In this document: positions 27,054 through 36,094 of the stretch, piece after piece
How positions within the stretch are numbered: the first letter of the stretch is position 1
How the letters are laid out: each line of letters begins with the position of its first letter
Origin: Frigidibacter mobilis
GTDB taxonomy: Bacteria > Pseudomonadota > Alphaproteobacteria > Rhodobacterales > Rhodobacteraceae
Assembly: GCF_001620265.1 (NCBI RefSeq)
Contig: NZ_CP012661.1
Coordinates: 2,790,001-2,854,000, forward strand
DNA length: 64,000 bases
Direction: 5' to 3'
Position numbers and translations under genes: made by a program
The notes under the pieces: generated by a model
Database searches by the model: none
What the model was told of the DNA's origin: nothing
Seen by the model: only the letters and a program-made list of their open reading frames with translations

Positions 27054-29699
27054 TCAGAACGGCACGTCATCGGCATCCGCGGCCGCCACCACGAATCCCG
27101 CGACGATCTTCTTGGTACCCGCCTTGTCAAAGGCCACCGCCAGCTTGTCGCCCTCGATCTCCTGTACATGGCCATAGCCGAACTTCTGGTGGAACACCCG
27201 GTCGCCCACGTCGAAGGCCGACACCGCATCGAGGTCGATCACCGTATGCCGGGATTCGCGCGGCTGGCTGACCGGGCGATTCCCCGCGCGGTCCTGCAGC
27301 CGCCGCCAGCCCGGCGAGTTGTAGACATCGGCCTTCGTCGCTCGTGCCTCCACCGAGGACCCGCCCGCATTGCCGCCAAACCCCGCCGCCGCGCCATAGC
27401 CGCCGCCATAGAGCCCCGGCGGCGTCAGCACCTCGACATCCGCCTCGGGCAGTTCGTCGATGAAGCGCGAGGGCATCTGGCTTTGCCAGCGGCCATAGAC
27501 CTGCCGGTTGCCGGCAAAGGAGATCGTGCACAGTTCCTCGGCCCGGGTGATGCCGACATAGGCCAGCCGCCGCTCCTCCTCGAGCCCCTTCTGCCCGCTT
27601 TCATCCATCGACCGCTGGCTGGGGAACAGCCCGTCCTCCCAGCCCGGCAGGAACACCACCGGAAACTCCAGCCCCTTGGCGGCGTGCAGGGTCATGATGG
27701 TGATCTTCTCCGACTCCTCCTCGGAAGAGTTTTCCGAAATCAGCGCCACATGCTCCAGGAACCCCTGCAGATTCTCGAACTGCTCCAGGGCCTTGACCAG
27801 TTCCTTGAGGTTTTCGAGCCGCCCCGCCGCCTCGGGCGTCTTGTCGTTCTGCCACATGGCGATGTAGCCAGACTCCTCCAGGATCTCCTCGGCCAGCCGC
27901 ACATGAGCATGGTCATGGGCGGACGGCACCGAGGCTTCGTCAAGCTCGATCAGTTCGTCATCATCATCGGCCGGGTTGCGCGCCGTGGCCGGGCTCGCCG
28001 CCGCGATCGCTTTGTGCCAGCGGTCCACATTCTCGACAAAGCGGCGCAGTTCCGCCGCGCCCTTGCCGCCCAGCTTGCCCGAGGCGACCGCATAGCGCGC
28101 GCCTTCCAGCAGGCTGGTCTCATCGGCACGCGCCGTCATCTGGATCACCTGCTGCGCCTTGTCGCCCAGCCCGCGCTTGGGCGTGTTCACGATCCGCTCG
28201 AAGGCCAGATCATCCGTGGGGCTGACCGCCAGCCGGAAATAGGCCATCGCATCCCGGATCTCGGCCCGCTCATAGAATCGCGGCCCCCCGACCACCCGGT
28301 AGGGCAGCCCGATGGTCAGGAACCGGTCCTCGAAGGCCCGCATCTGGCTGCTGCCGCGGACGAGGATTGCCATTTCGTCTAGCCCGAAACCGCGCGGTAT
28401 GGGGATATTTCCAGCGCCTGCGGGCGTCAGGCTTTGCTCACGCATCAGATTGGATACATGTATGTCGCCCGCGGCATTCTGCGAAACCCTGCCGCCTTTC
28501 GCCAATCTCTCTGATTCTTGTATCGAGGTTTTCGACCTTGCGTTGCTGCGGCGATTGGCGATCACCGAAGAGCCCCGCTGCAGCGCCTCCGCCTCTTCCC
28601 CGATCCAGCGCGCCTCTTCCTCGCCGTCCCAACGGCCGATCAGGCGGACCTTTTCGCCCAGTCCACCGGCGGTCCACAGCGTCTTGCCCAGCCGCCCGGC
28701 GTTCTTGGCGATGATCCCACTGGCCGCCGCAAGGATATGGCCGGTCGAGCGATAGTTCTGCTCCAGCCGGATCACCCTGGCGCCCGGGAAATCCTTCTCG
28801 AACCGCAGGATATTGCCCACCTCGGCCCCGCGCCAGCCATAGATCGACTGGTCGTCATCGCCCACGCAGCAGATGTTGCGATGCCCCTGCGCCAATAACC
28901 GCAGCCAGAGGTACTGGGCGACGTTGGTGTCCTGGTACTCGTCGACAAGGATGTAGCGGAACTTCTGCTGATACTCTGTAAGCAGATCGGGATAGGCTTT
29001 GAATATTTCGACCACATAGAGCAGCAGATCGCCGAAATCGGCAGCGTTTAAGCTGCGTAAGCGGTCCTGATAAGCTGCGTAAAGCTCAGTTCCGCGGTTG
29101 TTGAAGGCGGCAGCTTCAGAGCTTGGCACATTGCTGGGTGTCAGCGCCCGGTTCTTCCAACCGTCGATGATTCCCGCCAACTGCCGCGCCGGCCAGCGCT
29201 TTTCGTCGATATTGGCGGCATTGATAACTTGCTTCATCAGCCGGATCTGGTCATCGGTATCCAGAATCGTGAAGTTCGACTTCAGCCCCGCCAGTTCGGC
29301 ATGGCGGCGCAGGATCTTGACGCTGATCGAGTGGAACGTGCCCATCCAGCGCAACGGCTCCAACACCTGGAACGGCTGCCGCGCCAGCCGCTCGCGCATC
29401 TCGCGCGCCGCCTTGTTGGTGAAGGTCACCGCCAGAATCTCGTTCGGCCGCGCCCGGCCCGACACCACCAGATTGGCGATCCGCGCCATCAGCGTCTTGG
29501 TCTTGCCGGTGCCCGCGCCTGCCAGCATCAGCAGCGGGCCATCCAGCGCCTCGGCCGCCTCGCGCTGCGCGGGATTGAGGTCATCCAGATAGGCTGTGCC
29601 ACGCGCCCCCGCGACCCCCGCCATCGCCCGTTGCGACAGGCTTTGCGAAACGGCGGTGGCAGCGCCTTCGAAGGCGTCATCTTCATCAAATCGGCTCAT
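27054..29699 (-). CDS. uvrD: UvrD/PcrA-type DNA helicase with an unusual insert
   Basis: 881 residues. All SF1A motifs are visible: AGAGTGKTKTLMARI (Walker A), ILVDEYQDTN (Walker B), CCVGDDDQSIYGWRGA (motif III), LEQNYRST (motif IV), TLHAAKGLEFPVVFLPG (motif V) and EERRLAYVGITRA (motif VI). The enzyme unwinds DNA in excision and mismatch repair. Residues about 377-437 (28385-28573), between EEAEALQR and LDEMAILVRGSSQMR, form an extra stretch of about 60 Ser/Arg/Asn-rich residues with lower G+C than the rest. Another lower-GC patch lies near 29000-29150. The frame stays open through both. It diverges from pyc. Confidence 0.93.
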   Translation of the reverse strand: MSRFDEDDAFEGAATAVSQSLSQRAMAGVAGARGTAYLDDLNPAQREAAEALDGPLLMLAGAGTGKTKTLMARIANLVVSGRARPNEILAVTFTNKAAREMRERLARQPFQVLEPLRWMGTFHSISVKILRRHAELAGLKSNFTILDTDDQIRLMKQVINAANIDEKRWPARQLAGIIDGWKNRALTPSNVPSSEAAAFNNRGTELYAAYQDRLRSLNAADFGDLLLYVVEIFKAYPDLLTEYQQKFRYILVDEYQDTNVAQYLWLRLLAQGHRNICCVGDDDQSIYGWRGAEVGNILRFEKDFPGARVIRLEQNYRSTGHILAAASGIIAKNAGRLGKTLWTAGGLGEKVRLIGRWDGEEEARWIGEEAEALQRGSSVIANRRSNARSKTSIQESERLAKGGRVSQNAAGDIHVSNLMREQSLTPAGAGNIPIPRGFGLDEMAILVRGSSQMRAFEDRFLTIGLPYRVVGGPRFYERAEIRDAMAYFRLAVSPTDDLAFERIVNTPKRGLGDKAQQVIQMTARADETSLLEGARYAVASGKLGGKGAAELRRFVENVDRWHKAIAAASPATARNPADDDDELIELDEASVPSAHDHAHVRLAEEILEESGYIAMWQNDKTPEAAGRLENLKELVKALEQFENLQGFLEHVALISENSSEEESEKITIMTLHAAKGLEFPVVFLPGWEDGLFPSQRSMDESGQKGLEEERRLAYVGITRAEELCTISFAGNRQVYGRWQSQMPSRFIDELPEADVEVLTPPGLYGGGYGAAAGFGGNAGGSSVEARATKADVYNSPGWRRLQDRAGNRPVSQPRESRHTVIDLDAVSAFDVGDRVFHQKFGYGHVQEIEGDKLAVAFDKAGTKKIVAGFVVAAADADDVPF

Positions 29700-29800
29700 G
29701 CCGGCAATCTAGCGCCGTTCGCCGCCGGGGAAAAGCCAAGTTCGTGCAATGTTCGCGCATCTTTGCCTGCCCAAGCGGCGCCACCGCGCGCCGCACAACA

Positions 29801-29871
29801 CCTTGCAAGGACTGGAAAATCCCCGGATCGCTTTGCACATCCCCCTTGAAACCCGTGCAAATCTTGCAAAC
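29801..29871. promoter_or_regulatory. TTGCAA-type sites upstream of pyc
   Basis: CCTTGCAAGG (29801-29810), TTTGCAC (29832-29838), GTGCAAA (29855-29861) and CTTGCAAAC (29863-29871) lie 90-160 bases before pyc in the uvrD-pyc divergent region. TTTGCAC and GTGCAAA form an inverted repeat. Regulators of the ScfR/RamB type (for example PccR of R. sphaeroides) bind TTTGCAAA-like repeats near carbon-assimilation genes, so a link with anaplerotic control is possible. Confidence 0.4.
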
Positions 29872-29958
29872 TGCCTCGCAGCGGCTCTTGCGCTGCGGCG
29901 CGGCATCCCGGATGGTTTGCCGATATCCGTGCCTCATTTCGCAGCACTGGGGGGAACC

Positions 29959-32900
29959 ATGCCAGATTTCAAGAAGATCCTGATCGCCAACCGCGGCGAG
30001 ATTGCCATCCGGGTGCTGCGCGCCGCCAACGAGCTTGGCAAGAAGACCGTCGCCGTCTACGCCGAGGAAGACAAGCTGAGCCTGCACCGCTTCAAGGCAG
30101 ATGAGGCCTACCGCATCGGCGCGGGCATGGGCCCGGTGGCCGCCTACCTGTCGATCCCCGAGATCATCCGGGTGGCCAAGGAGTCGGGCGCCGACGCCAT
30201 CCATCCCGGCTATGGCCTGCTGTCCGAAAACCCCGATTTCGTCGAGGCCTGTGACGCTGCCGGCATCACCTTCATCGGCCCCAAGGCCGAAACCATGCGC
30301 GCCCTGGGCGACAAGGCCAGCGCCCGCCGCGTGGCGATCGAGGCCGGGGTGCCGGTGATCCCCGCGACCGAAGTTCTGGGCGAGGATTTCGACGCGATCA
30401 AGGCCGAGGCGGCGGCGGTCGGCTACCCGCTCATGCTCAAGGCCAGCTGGGGTGGCGGCGGCCGCGGGATGCGCCCGGTCAACAACCCCGAAGAGCTGAT
30501 CGAGAAGGTCCGCGAGGGCCGGCGCGAGGCCGAGGCCGCCTTCGGCAATGGCGAGGGCTATCTGGAAAAGATGATCCTGCGCGCCCGGCATGTCGAGGTA
30601 CAGATCCTCGGCGACCGCCACGGCGAGATCTACCACCTTTACGAGCGTGACTGCACCGTCCAGCGCCGAAACCAGAAGGTCGTCGAACGCGCCCCCGCCC
30701 CCTACCTGACCGACGCCCAGCGCGCCGAGGTCTGCGAGCTTGGCCGCCGCATCTGCGCCCATGTCGGCTATGAATGCGCCGGCACGGTCGAGTTCCTGAT
30801 GGATATGGACAGCCAGCAGTTCTACTTCATCGAGGTCAACCCGCGGGTCCAGGTCGAGCATACCGTCACCGAGGAAGTGACCGGCATCGACATCGTCCAG
30901 GCCCAGATCAAGATCGCCGAGGGCAAGTCTCTGGCCGAGGCCACCGGCATTGCCAGCCAGGCCGATGTTCAACTGCGCGGCCACGCCTTGCAATGCCGCG
31001 TCACCACCGAAGACCCGCAGAACAACTTCATCCCCGATTACGGCCGCATCACCGCCTATCGCTCGGCCACCGGCATGGGCATCCGGCTCGACGGCGGTAC
31101 CGCCTATGCTGGCGGCGTCATCACCCGCTATTACGATTCGCTGCTGGTCAAGGTCACCGCCTGGGCACAGACGCCCGAGCAGGCCATCGCGCGCATGGAC
31201 CGCGCCCTGCGCGAATTCCGCATCCGCGGCGTCAGCACCAATATCGACTTCGTCATCAACCTGCTGAAGCACCCGACCTTCCTGGGCAACACCTACACCA
31301 CCAAGTTCATCGACACGACGCCCGAGCTGTTCGACTTCCGCGCCCGCGCCGACCGCGCCACCAAGATCCTCACCTACATCGCCGACATCACGGTGAACGG
31401 GCATCCCGAAACCGCCGGCCGCCCGAAACCGCCCGCCGAGGCGCGCAAGCCCCGGCTGCCCAGGCTGCGCAGCGAGCCCGCCCCCGGCACCCGCACCCTG
31501 CTGGAAGCCCAGGGCCCCAGGGCGGTCGCCGACTGGATGAGCGCCCAGCCGCAACTGCTCGTCACCGACACCACCATGCGCGACGGGCACCAGTCGCTGC
31601 TGGCCACCCGGATGCGCTCCATCGACATGATCCGCGTCGCCCCGGCCTATGCCGCCAACCTGCCGCAGCTCTTCAGCGTCGAATGCTGGGGCGGCGCCAC
31701 CTTCGACGTGGCCTACCGCTTCTTGCAGGAATGCCCCTGGCAGCGCCTGCGCGACCTGCGCGAGCGCATGCCCAACGTGATGACCCAAATGCTGCTGCGC
31801 GCCTCCAACGGCGTCGGCTATACCAACTACCCCGACAATGTCGTGCAATCCTTCGTCGCCCAGGCCGCGAAGACCGGGGTCGACGTGTTCCGCGTCTTCG
31901 ACAGCCTGAACTGGGTCGAGAACATGCGCGTGGCGATGGATGCGGTGATCGAGGCGAACAAGGTCTGCGAAGCCTCGATCTGCTATACCGGCGACCTGCT
32001 GGACCCGGCCCGCGCCAAATATGACCTGAAATACTATGTGGCGATGGCGCGCGAGCTGCAGGCCGCCGGCGCGCATGTATTGGGGCTGAAGGACATGGCG
32101 GGCCTGCTGAAGCCCGCCGCCGCCCGCATCCTCGTCAAGGCGCTGAAGGAAGAGGTCGGCCTGCCGATCCACTTCCACACCCATGACACCAGCGGCATCG
32201 CCGGCGCCACCATCCTCGCCGCGGCCGAGGCCGGGGTGGACGCGGTCGATGCGGCGATGGATGCCTTCTCGGGCGGCACCTCGCAGCCCTGCCTTGGCTC
32301 CATCGTCGAAGCCCTGCGCAATACCGAGCGAGACACCGGGCTCGACATCGGCGCGATCCGCGAGATTTCCAACTACTGGGAGGGCGTGCGCCACCAGTAC
32401 CGCGCCTTCGAGAGCGGGCTGGAGGCGCCGGCCTCCGAAGTCTGGCTCCACGAAATGCCCGGCGGCCAGTTCACCAACCTCAAGGCCCAGGCCCGCAGCC
32501 TCGGGCTGGAAGACCGCTGGCACGAGGTCGCGCAGACCTATGCCGACGTGAACCGGATGTTCGGCGATATCGTCAAGGTCACGCCCTCCTCCAAGGTCGT
32601 GGGCGACATGGCGCTGATGATGGTCGCCCAGAACCTCAGCCGCGCGCAGGTCGAGGATCCGGCAACCGATGTCGCCTTCCCCGACTCGGTGGTGGACATG
32701 CTGCGCGGCAATCTCGGCCAGCCCCCCGGCGGCTGGCCCGCCGGGATCACCGCCAAGGTGCTCAAGGGCGAGGCACCCTCGACGACGCGCCCCGGCAAGC
32801 ACCTGCCGCCCGTGGATCTGGAGGCGGTGCGCGCCAGGGTCTCGGCCGATCTGGGCGGCGTGCCGATAGATGACGAGGACCTCAACGGCTACCTGATGTA

Positions 32901-33405
32901 TCCCAAGGTGTTCATGGACTACATGAAGCGCCACCTCGCCTATGGCCCGGTGCGGACCCTGCCGACCCATGCCTATCTCTATGGCATGTCCCCGGGCGAG
33001 GAGATCTCGGTCGAGATCGACCCCGGCAAGACGCTGGAGATTCGCCTGCAGACGCTGGGGGAAACCACCGACGAGGGCGAGGCGAAGGTGTTCTTCGAGC
33101 TGAACGGCCAGCCCCGCGTCATCAAGGTGCCCAACCGCATGGTCAAGGCCAAGACCGCCGCCCGCCCCAAGGCCGCCGAGGGTAACCCGGCCCATATCGG
33201 CGCGCCGATGCCCGGCTCGGTCGCATCGGTCGCGGTCAGCGTCGGCCAGAAGGTCGCGGCGGGCGATCTGTTGCTGACCATCGAGGCGATGAAGATGGAA
33301 ACCGGCATCCATGCCGACCGCCCCGCCACCGTCAAGGCCGTGCATGTGGTGCCCGGCGCCCAGATCGACGCCAAGGACCTGCTGGTGGAACTCGGCGAGG
33401 CGTAA
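29959..33405 (+). CDS. pyc: Pyruvate carboxylase
   Basis: 1148 residues, the full length of single-chain pyruvate carboxylase. The biotin carboxylase domain (residues about 1-450) starts FKKILIANRGEIAIRVLRAA and has KASWGGGGRGMR and FIEVNPRVQVEHTVTEE. The carboxyltransferase domain begins near residue 535 with VTDTTMRDGHQSLLATRMR. The C-terminal biotinyl domain has TIEAMKMETGIH, with the biotinylated lysine. The enzyme makes oxaloacetate from pyruvate. The ATG at 29959 follows TGGGGGGAACC; the upstream extension of the frame to 29749 is not family-like. Confidence 0.96.
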   Translation: MPDFKKILIANRGEIAIRVLRAANELGKKTVAVYAEEDKLSLHRFKADEAYRIGAGMGPVAAYLSIPEIIRVAKESGADAIHPGYGLLSENPDFVEACDAAGITFIGPKAETMRALGDKASARRVAIEAGVPVIPATEVLGEDFDAIKAEAAAVGYPLMLKASWGGGGRGMRPVNNPEELIEKVREGRREAEAAFGNGEGYLEKMILRARHVEVQILGDRHGEIYHLYERDCTVQRRNQKVVERAPAPYLTDAQRAEVCELGRRICAHVGYECAGTVEFLMDMDSQQFYFIEVNPRVQVEHTVTEEVTGIDIVQAQIKIAEGKSLAEATGIASQADVQLRGHALQCRVTTEDPQNNFIPDYGRITAYRSATGMGIRLDGGTAYAGGVITRYYDSLLVKVTAWAQTPEQAIARMDRALREFRIRGVSTNIDFVINLLKHPTFLGNTYTTKFIDTTPELFDFRARADRATKILTYIADITVNGHPETAGRPKPPAEARKPRLPRLRSEPAPGTRTLLEAQGPRAVADWMSAQPQLLVTDTTMRDGHQSLLATRMRSIDMIRVAPAYAANLPQLFSVECWGGATFDVAYRFLQECPWQRLRDLRERMPNVMTQMLLRASNGVGYTNYPDNVVQSFVAQAAKTGVDVFRVFDSLNWVENMRVAMDAVIEANKVCEASICYTGDLLDPARAKYDLKYYVAMARELQAAGAHVLGLKDMAGLLKPAAARILVKALKEEVGLPIHFHTHDTSGIAGATILAAAEAGVDAVDAAMDAFSGGTSQPCLGSIVEALRNTERDTGLDIGAIREISNYWEGVRHQYRAFESGLEAPASEVWLHEMPGGQFTNLKAQARSLGLEDRWHEVAQTYADVNRMFGDIVKVTPSSKVVGDMALMMVAQNLSRAQVEDPATDVAFPDSVVDMLRGNLGQPPGGWPAGITAKVLKGEAPSTTRPGKHLPPVDLEAVRARVSADLGGVPIDDEDLNGYLMYPKVFMDYMKRHLAYGPVRTLPTHAYLYGMSPGEEISVEIDPGKTLEIRLQTLGETTDEGEAKVFFELNGQPRVIKVPNRMVKAKTAARPKAAEGNPAHIGAPMPGSVASVAVSVGQKVAAGDLLLTIEAMKMETGIHADRPATVKAVHVVPGAQIDAKDLLVELGEA

Positions 33406-33480
33406 GCGCCCACGGCAAGGGCGGGGGGCTGTCTGCCCCCCGCACCCCCCGAGGATATTTCTCCAAGGCAAAAGGGGAAG
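33406..33480 (+). repeat. Dispersed GC-palindrome/ATATTT repeat, copy 2
   Basis: Nearly identical to copy 1 at 11795: GGGGGG-CTGTCTG-CCCCCC, C-run, GAGGATATTT, CAAGGCAAAAGGGGAAG. It starts directly after the pyc stop codon, so it may end or stabilise the pyc mRNA. A reversed copy lies 110 bases further on. Confidence 0.85.
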
Positions 33481-33590
33481 ACCAGGGTTTTCGCCCGCCG
33501 CGCCACCTTGCATGACCCGCAAATGCCCCTGGCCGCCGGACCCGGGTTCGACAGCCGCGGATCTCGGAGCCGGCGCGCCAAAGCACTGCT

Positions 33591-33652
33591 TTCCCTTTGC
33601 CTTGTTCAAAATATCCTCGGGGGGTCGCGGGGGGCAGACGGCCCCCCGGCGC
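33591..33652 (-). repeat. Dispersed GC-palindrome/ATATTT repeat, copy 3 (reverse)
   Basis: Reverse-orientation copy: CTTTGCCTTG, AAATATCCTCGGGGGG, then GGGGGGCAGACGGCCCCCC. With copy 2 it forms a large inverted pair in the 348-base gap between pyc and the first tRNA-Gly; the remaining bases of that gap show no gene. Confidence 0.8.
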
Positions 33653-33753
33653 CTGCATCCGCGCGCGGCCCGCCGATCATGACCGCCGCCAGCCGCATTT
33701 TCCGCTTGCAGCCGCGCGCGCCAGCCCTTAAATCCGCCGTCACCGGAACCGGT

Positions 33754-33828
33754 GCGGGCGTAGCTCAGGGGTAGAGCATAACCTTGCCAAGGTTAGGGTC
33801 GTGAGTTCGAATCTCATCGCCCGCTCCA
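33754..33828 (+). tRNA. tRNA-Gly (GCC), copy 1
   Basis: A 75-base cloverleaf with encoded CCA. Acceptor GCGGGCG pairs with CGCCCGC (33818-33824), the anticodon arm CCTTGCCAAGG presents GCC (glycine), and GTTCGAATC is the T loop. It is identical to the copy at 33985. Confidence 0.96.
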
Positions 33829-33845
33829 GTTCCGATGGTGACAAG

Positions 33846-33876
33846 CGGCCCCTTCGGGGGCCGTTTTCGTTTTCCC
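33846..33876 (+). terminator. Terminator after tRNA-Gly 1
   Basis: CGGCCCC-TTCG-GGGGCCG hairpin (33846-33863) with a TTTTCGTTTT tail, 17 bases after the tRNA. The UUCG tetraloop makes it very stable. It suggests the two glycine tRNAs are separate transcription units. Confidence 0.88.
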
Positions 33877-33984
33877 GGCGCCGTCCTGGAAGCCCCGCCC
33901 CGACGCCGCATTGCCGGCATTTGCCATCCGCAAAATTCCTGTTGCACCCGCCCCGCCCCGGCGCTATCAGACGCGCCACGGAGT

Positions 33985-34059
33985 GCGGGCGTAGCTCAGG
34001 GGTAGAGCATAACCTTGCCAAGGTTAGGGTCGTGAGTTCGAATCTCATCGCCCGCTCCA
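33985..34059 (+). tRNA. tRNA-Gly (GCC), copy 2
   Basis: Identical in all 75 bases to copy 1, again with encoded CCA, 156 bases downstream. Flanking sequences differ, so the duplication covers essentially the tRNA itself. GCC-decoding glycine tRNA is in high demand in a GC-rich genome. Confidence 0.96.
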
Positions 34060-34085
34060 GTGATCCGGCAGCAGCCGGTTGCGAC

Positions 34086-34112
34086 ATGGCCCTTCGGGGC
34101 CATTTGCATTTC
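34086..34112 (+). terminator. Terminator after tRNA-Gly 2
   Basis: ATGGCCC-TTCG-GGGCCAT hairpin (34086-34103) followed by TTTGCATTTCT. It ends the second tRNA unit before hisB. Confidence 0.8.
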
Positions 34113-34181
34113 TGACACCTGCCCTTCCCAAGCCCCGCACCCGCGGCCTATAAGGCGGCAGGTACAGGCATGGAGGCAGCA

Positions 34182-34769
34182 ATGCGGACGGCAACGATCA
34201 CCCGCAAGACGGCAGAAACCGAAGTCACGGTGACGCTGAACCTCGACGGCAGCGGCGCCTATCGCAACGAAACCGGCATCGGCTTCTTCGACCACATGCT
34301 GGACCAGCTCGCCCGCCACTCGCTGATCGACCTCGCCATCACCGCCAAGGGCGACCTGCATATCGACGACCACCACACGGTCGAGGATGTCGGCATCACC
34401 CTCGGCCAGGCCCTCGCCGCCGCCCTTGGCGACAAGCGCGGCATCCGCCGCTATGGCGCCTTCCTGCTGGCGATGGACGACACCCAGATCCGCACCGCGC
34501 TCGACCTGTCGGGCCGCCCCTACCTTGTCTGGAACGTGGATTTCCCCACCGCCACCGTCGGCCGCTTCGATACCGAGCTGGTGCGCGAGTTCTTCCAGGG
34601 CTTCTCCACCCATGCCGGCATCACCCTGCATGTCGACCGCCTGCATGGGATCAACAGCCACCACATCGCCGAGGCCGCCTTCAAATCCGTCGCCCGCGCC
34701 CTGCGCGAGGCGGTGGAACCCGATCCGCGGATGGCCGGGGCGCTGCCCTCGACCAAAGGCGCGCTCTAA
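34182..34769 (+). CDS. hisB: Imidazoleglycerol-phosphate dehydratase
   Basis: 195 residues, the monofunctional form without a phosphatase domain. [20 protein letters not shown] and [16 protein letters not shown] are the two metal-binding His motifs in the first half, repeated as [10 protein letters not shown] and [13 protein letters not shown] in the second. It catalyses the seventh step of histidine synthesis. The ATG at 34182 is chosen over 34170 because GGAGG lies 5 bases before it. hisH follows after 16 bases. Confidence 0.95.
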   Translation: MRTATITRKTAETEVTVTLNLDGSGAYRNETGIGFFDHMLDQLARHSLIDLAITAKGDLHIDDHHTVEDVGITLGQALAAALGDKRGIRRYGAFLLAMDDTQIRTALDLSGRPYLVWNVDFPTATVGRFDTELVREFFQGFSTHAGITLHVDRLHGINSHHIAEAAFKSVARALREAVEPDPRMAGALPSTKGAL

Positions 34770-34785
34770 GGCAAAGGAGCCGCAA

Positions 34786-35424
34786 ATGCTCACCGTTCTT
34801 GTCGATTACGACTCCGGCAACCTGCACTCTGCCGAGAAAGCCTTCCAGCGCATGGCGGCGGAAACCGGCACCGGACGCGTCCTCGTCACGTCAGACCCCG
34901 ATGTGGTGGCAAAGGCCGACCGCATCGTCCTGCCCGGCGACGGCGCCTTCCCGGCCTGCCGGCAGGCGCTGACCGACCACACGGGCTTGTTCGAAGCCAT
35001 TGACGAGGCCGTGACCCGGCGCGCGCTCCCCTTCCTCGGCATCTGCGTCGGCATGCAGATGCTGGCCACCACCGGGCGCGAATACCATGACACGGCCGGC
35101 TTCGGCTGGATCGACGGCGAGGTGCTGCGCATCGCCCCCTCGGACCCGGCGCTGAAGGTGCCCCACATGGGCTGGAACGACCTGGTGATCGACACCCCCC
35201 ACCCGGTGCTGGCCGGCATCGCCACCGGCGATCACGCCTATTTCGTCCACTCCTACCAGTTCCGCACTGCGGGTCCGGCGGACCTGCTGGCGCATGTGGA
35301 CTATGGCGGCCCGATCACCGCCATCGTCGGGCGCGCCAATATCGTCGGCGCCCAGTTCCACCCCGAGAAAAGCCAGGCCACCGGCCTGCGCCTCATCGCC
35401 AACTTCCTGTCCTGGCGGCCGTGA
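34786..35424 (+). CDS. hisH: Imidazole glycerol phosphate synthase, glutaminase subunit
   Basis: 212 residues, a class I glutamine amidotransferase. LGICVGMQML has the nucleophile Cys and GAQFHPEKSQ the His and Glu of the triad; DYDSGNLHSAEKAF is the HisH N terminus. It supplies ammonia to HisF, encoded about 2.2 kb downstream. An AAAGGAG site precedes the ATG. Its TGA stop overlaps the GTG start of the next gene. Confidence 0.95.
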   Translation: MLTVLVDYDSGNLHSAEKAFQRMAAETGTGRVLVTSDPDVVAKADRIVLPGDGAFPACRQALTDHTGLFEAIDEAVTRRALPFLGICVGMQMLATTGREYHDTAGFGWIDGEVLRIAPSDPALKVPHMGWNDLVIDTPHPVLAGIATGDHAYFVHSYQFRTAGPADLLAHVDYGGPITAIVGRANIVGAQFHPEKSQATGLRLIANFLSWRP

Positions 35425-36087
35425 CCGCGCCGCGCGCCGTCCTCAGCTGGTCCTCCGGCAAGGACTGCGCCTTCGCGCTGATCGAGGCGCGCCGCCTCGG
35501 CCTTGCCGATGTGGTCGCGCTGCTGACCACCACCCGCGAGGCCGGCGGCGAGGTCGCCATGCATGGCACCCGCGCCGCCCTGCTGGCCCGGCAGGCCGAG
35601 GCCCTGCGCCTGCCGCTGATCGAGGTGCCGCTGCCCTGGCCCTGCCCGAACGAAGACTACGAGTCCCGCATGGCCGCCGCGATGGAGCGCGTCGCCGCCC
35701 TCGGGGCCCGCCACATGGTCTTCGGCGATCTGTTCCTGGAAGATGTGCGCGCCTACCGCGAAGCCAGGCTCCGCCCGCTTGGGGTGGAGGCGATCTTCCC
35801 GCTCTGGGCCGCCCACCGATATACTCGCCCGCGAGATGATCGCGGCAGGTCTGGACGCCCGCCTCGTCGCCGTCGATCCGGCGCATCTGGATGCCGGCTT
35901 CGCGGGACGCCGCTTCGATGCAGACCTGCTGGCCGCGCTGCCCGAAACCGTCGATCCCTGCGGCGAGCGCGGCGAGTTTCACACCGCCGTGGTGGCGGGG
36001 CCGATCTTCTCGGCCCCGATCCCCGTGACCCTTGGCGAAACCGTCCTCCGCGACGGCTTCACCCATGCCGACCTGATCCCGGCCTAG
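35421..36087 (+). CDS. PF01902 (diphthine-ammonia ligase-like) ATP-binding protein (frameshifted in this assembly)
   Basis: Two frames give one protein of about 222 residues. The N terminus AVLSWSSGKDCAFALIEARR has the SGKD pyrophosphatase loop of the ATP_bind_4/DUF71 family, an N-type ATP-pyrophosphatase. The second part contains VDPAHLDAGFAGRRFDADLLAALP and DPCGERGEFHT, the conserved C-terminal signature. Restoring a G at 35806-35808 and a C at 35812-35814 would give the expected LWGRPTDILAREM join. Eukaryotic members amidate diphthine; bacteria lack diphthamide, so the bacterial substrate is unknown. The GTG start overlaps the hisH stop. Confidence 0.78.
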
Positions 36088-36094
36088 GCCGCCC

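Noticed and set aside
28400..28413. Sixth copy of the ATATTT repeat within uvrD (GGGGATATTTCC)
   Set aside because: Only the short core matches; the G6/C6 palindrome and flanks are missing and it lies inside a coding frame.
28385..28573. Intein in UvrD
   Set aside because: The insert is only about 60 residues, does not start with Cys/Ser/Thr nor end with His-Asn at a splice junction, and lacks intein blocks.
29686..33609. Very long open frame (about 1300 codons) on the minus strand opposite pyc
   Set aside because: It is the shadow of a GC-rich coding gene: composition-driven, with no domain, start signal or family resemblance, while the plus strand is plainly pyruvate carboxylase.
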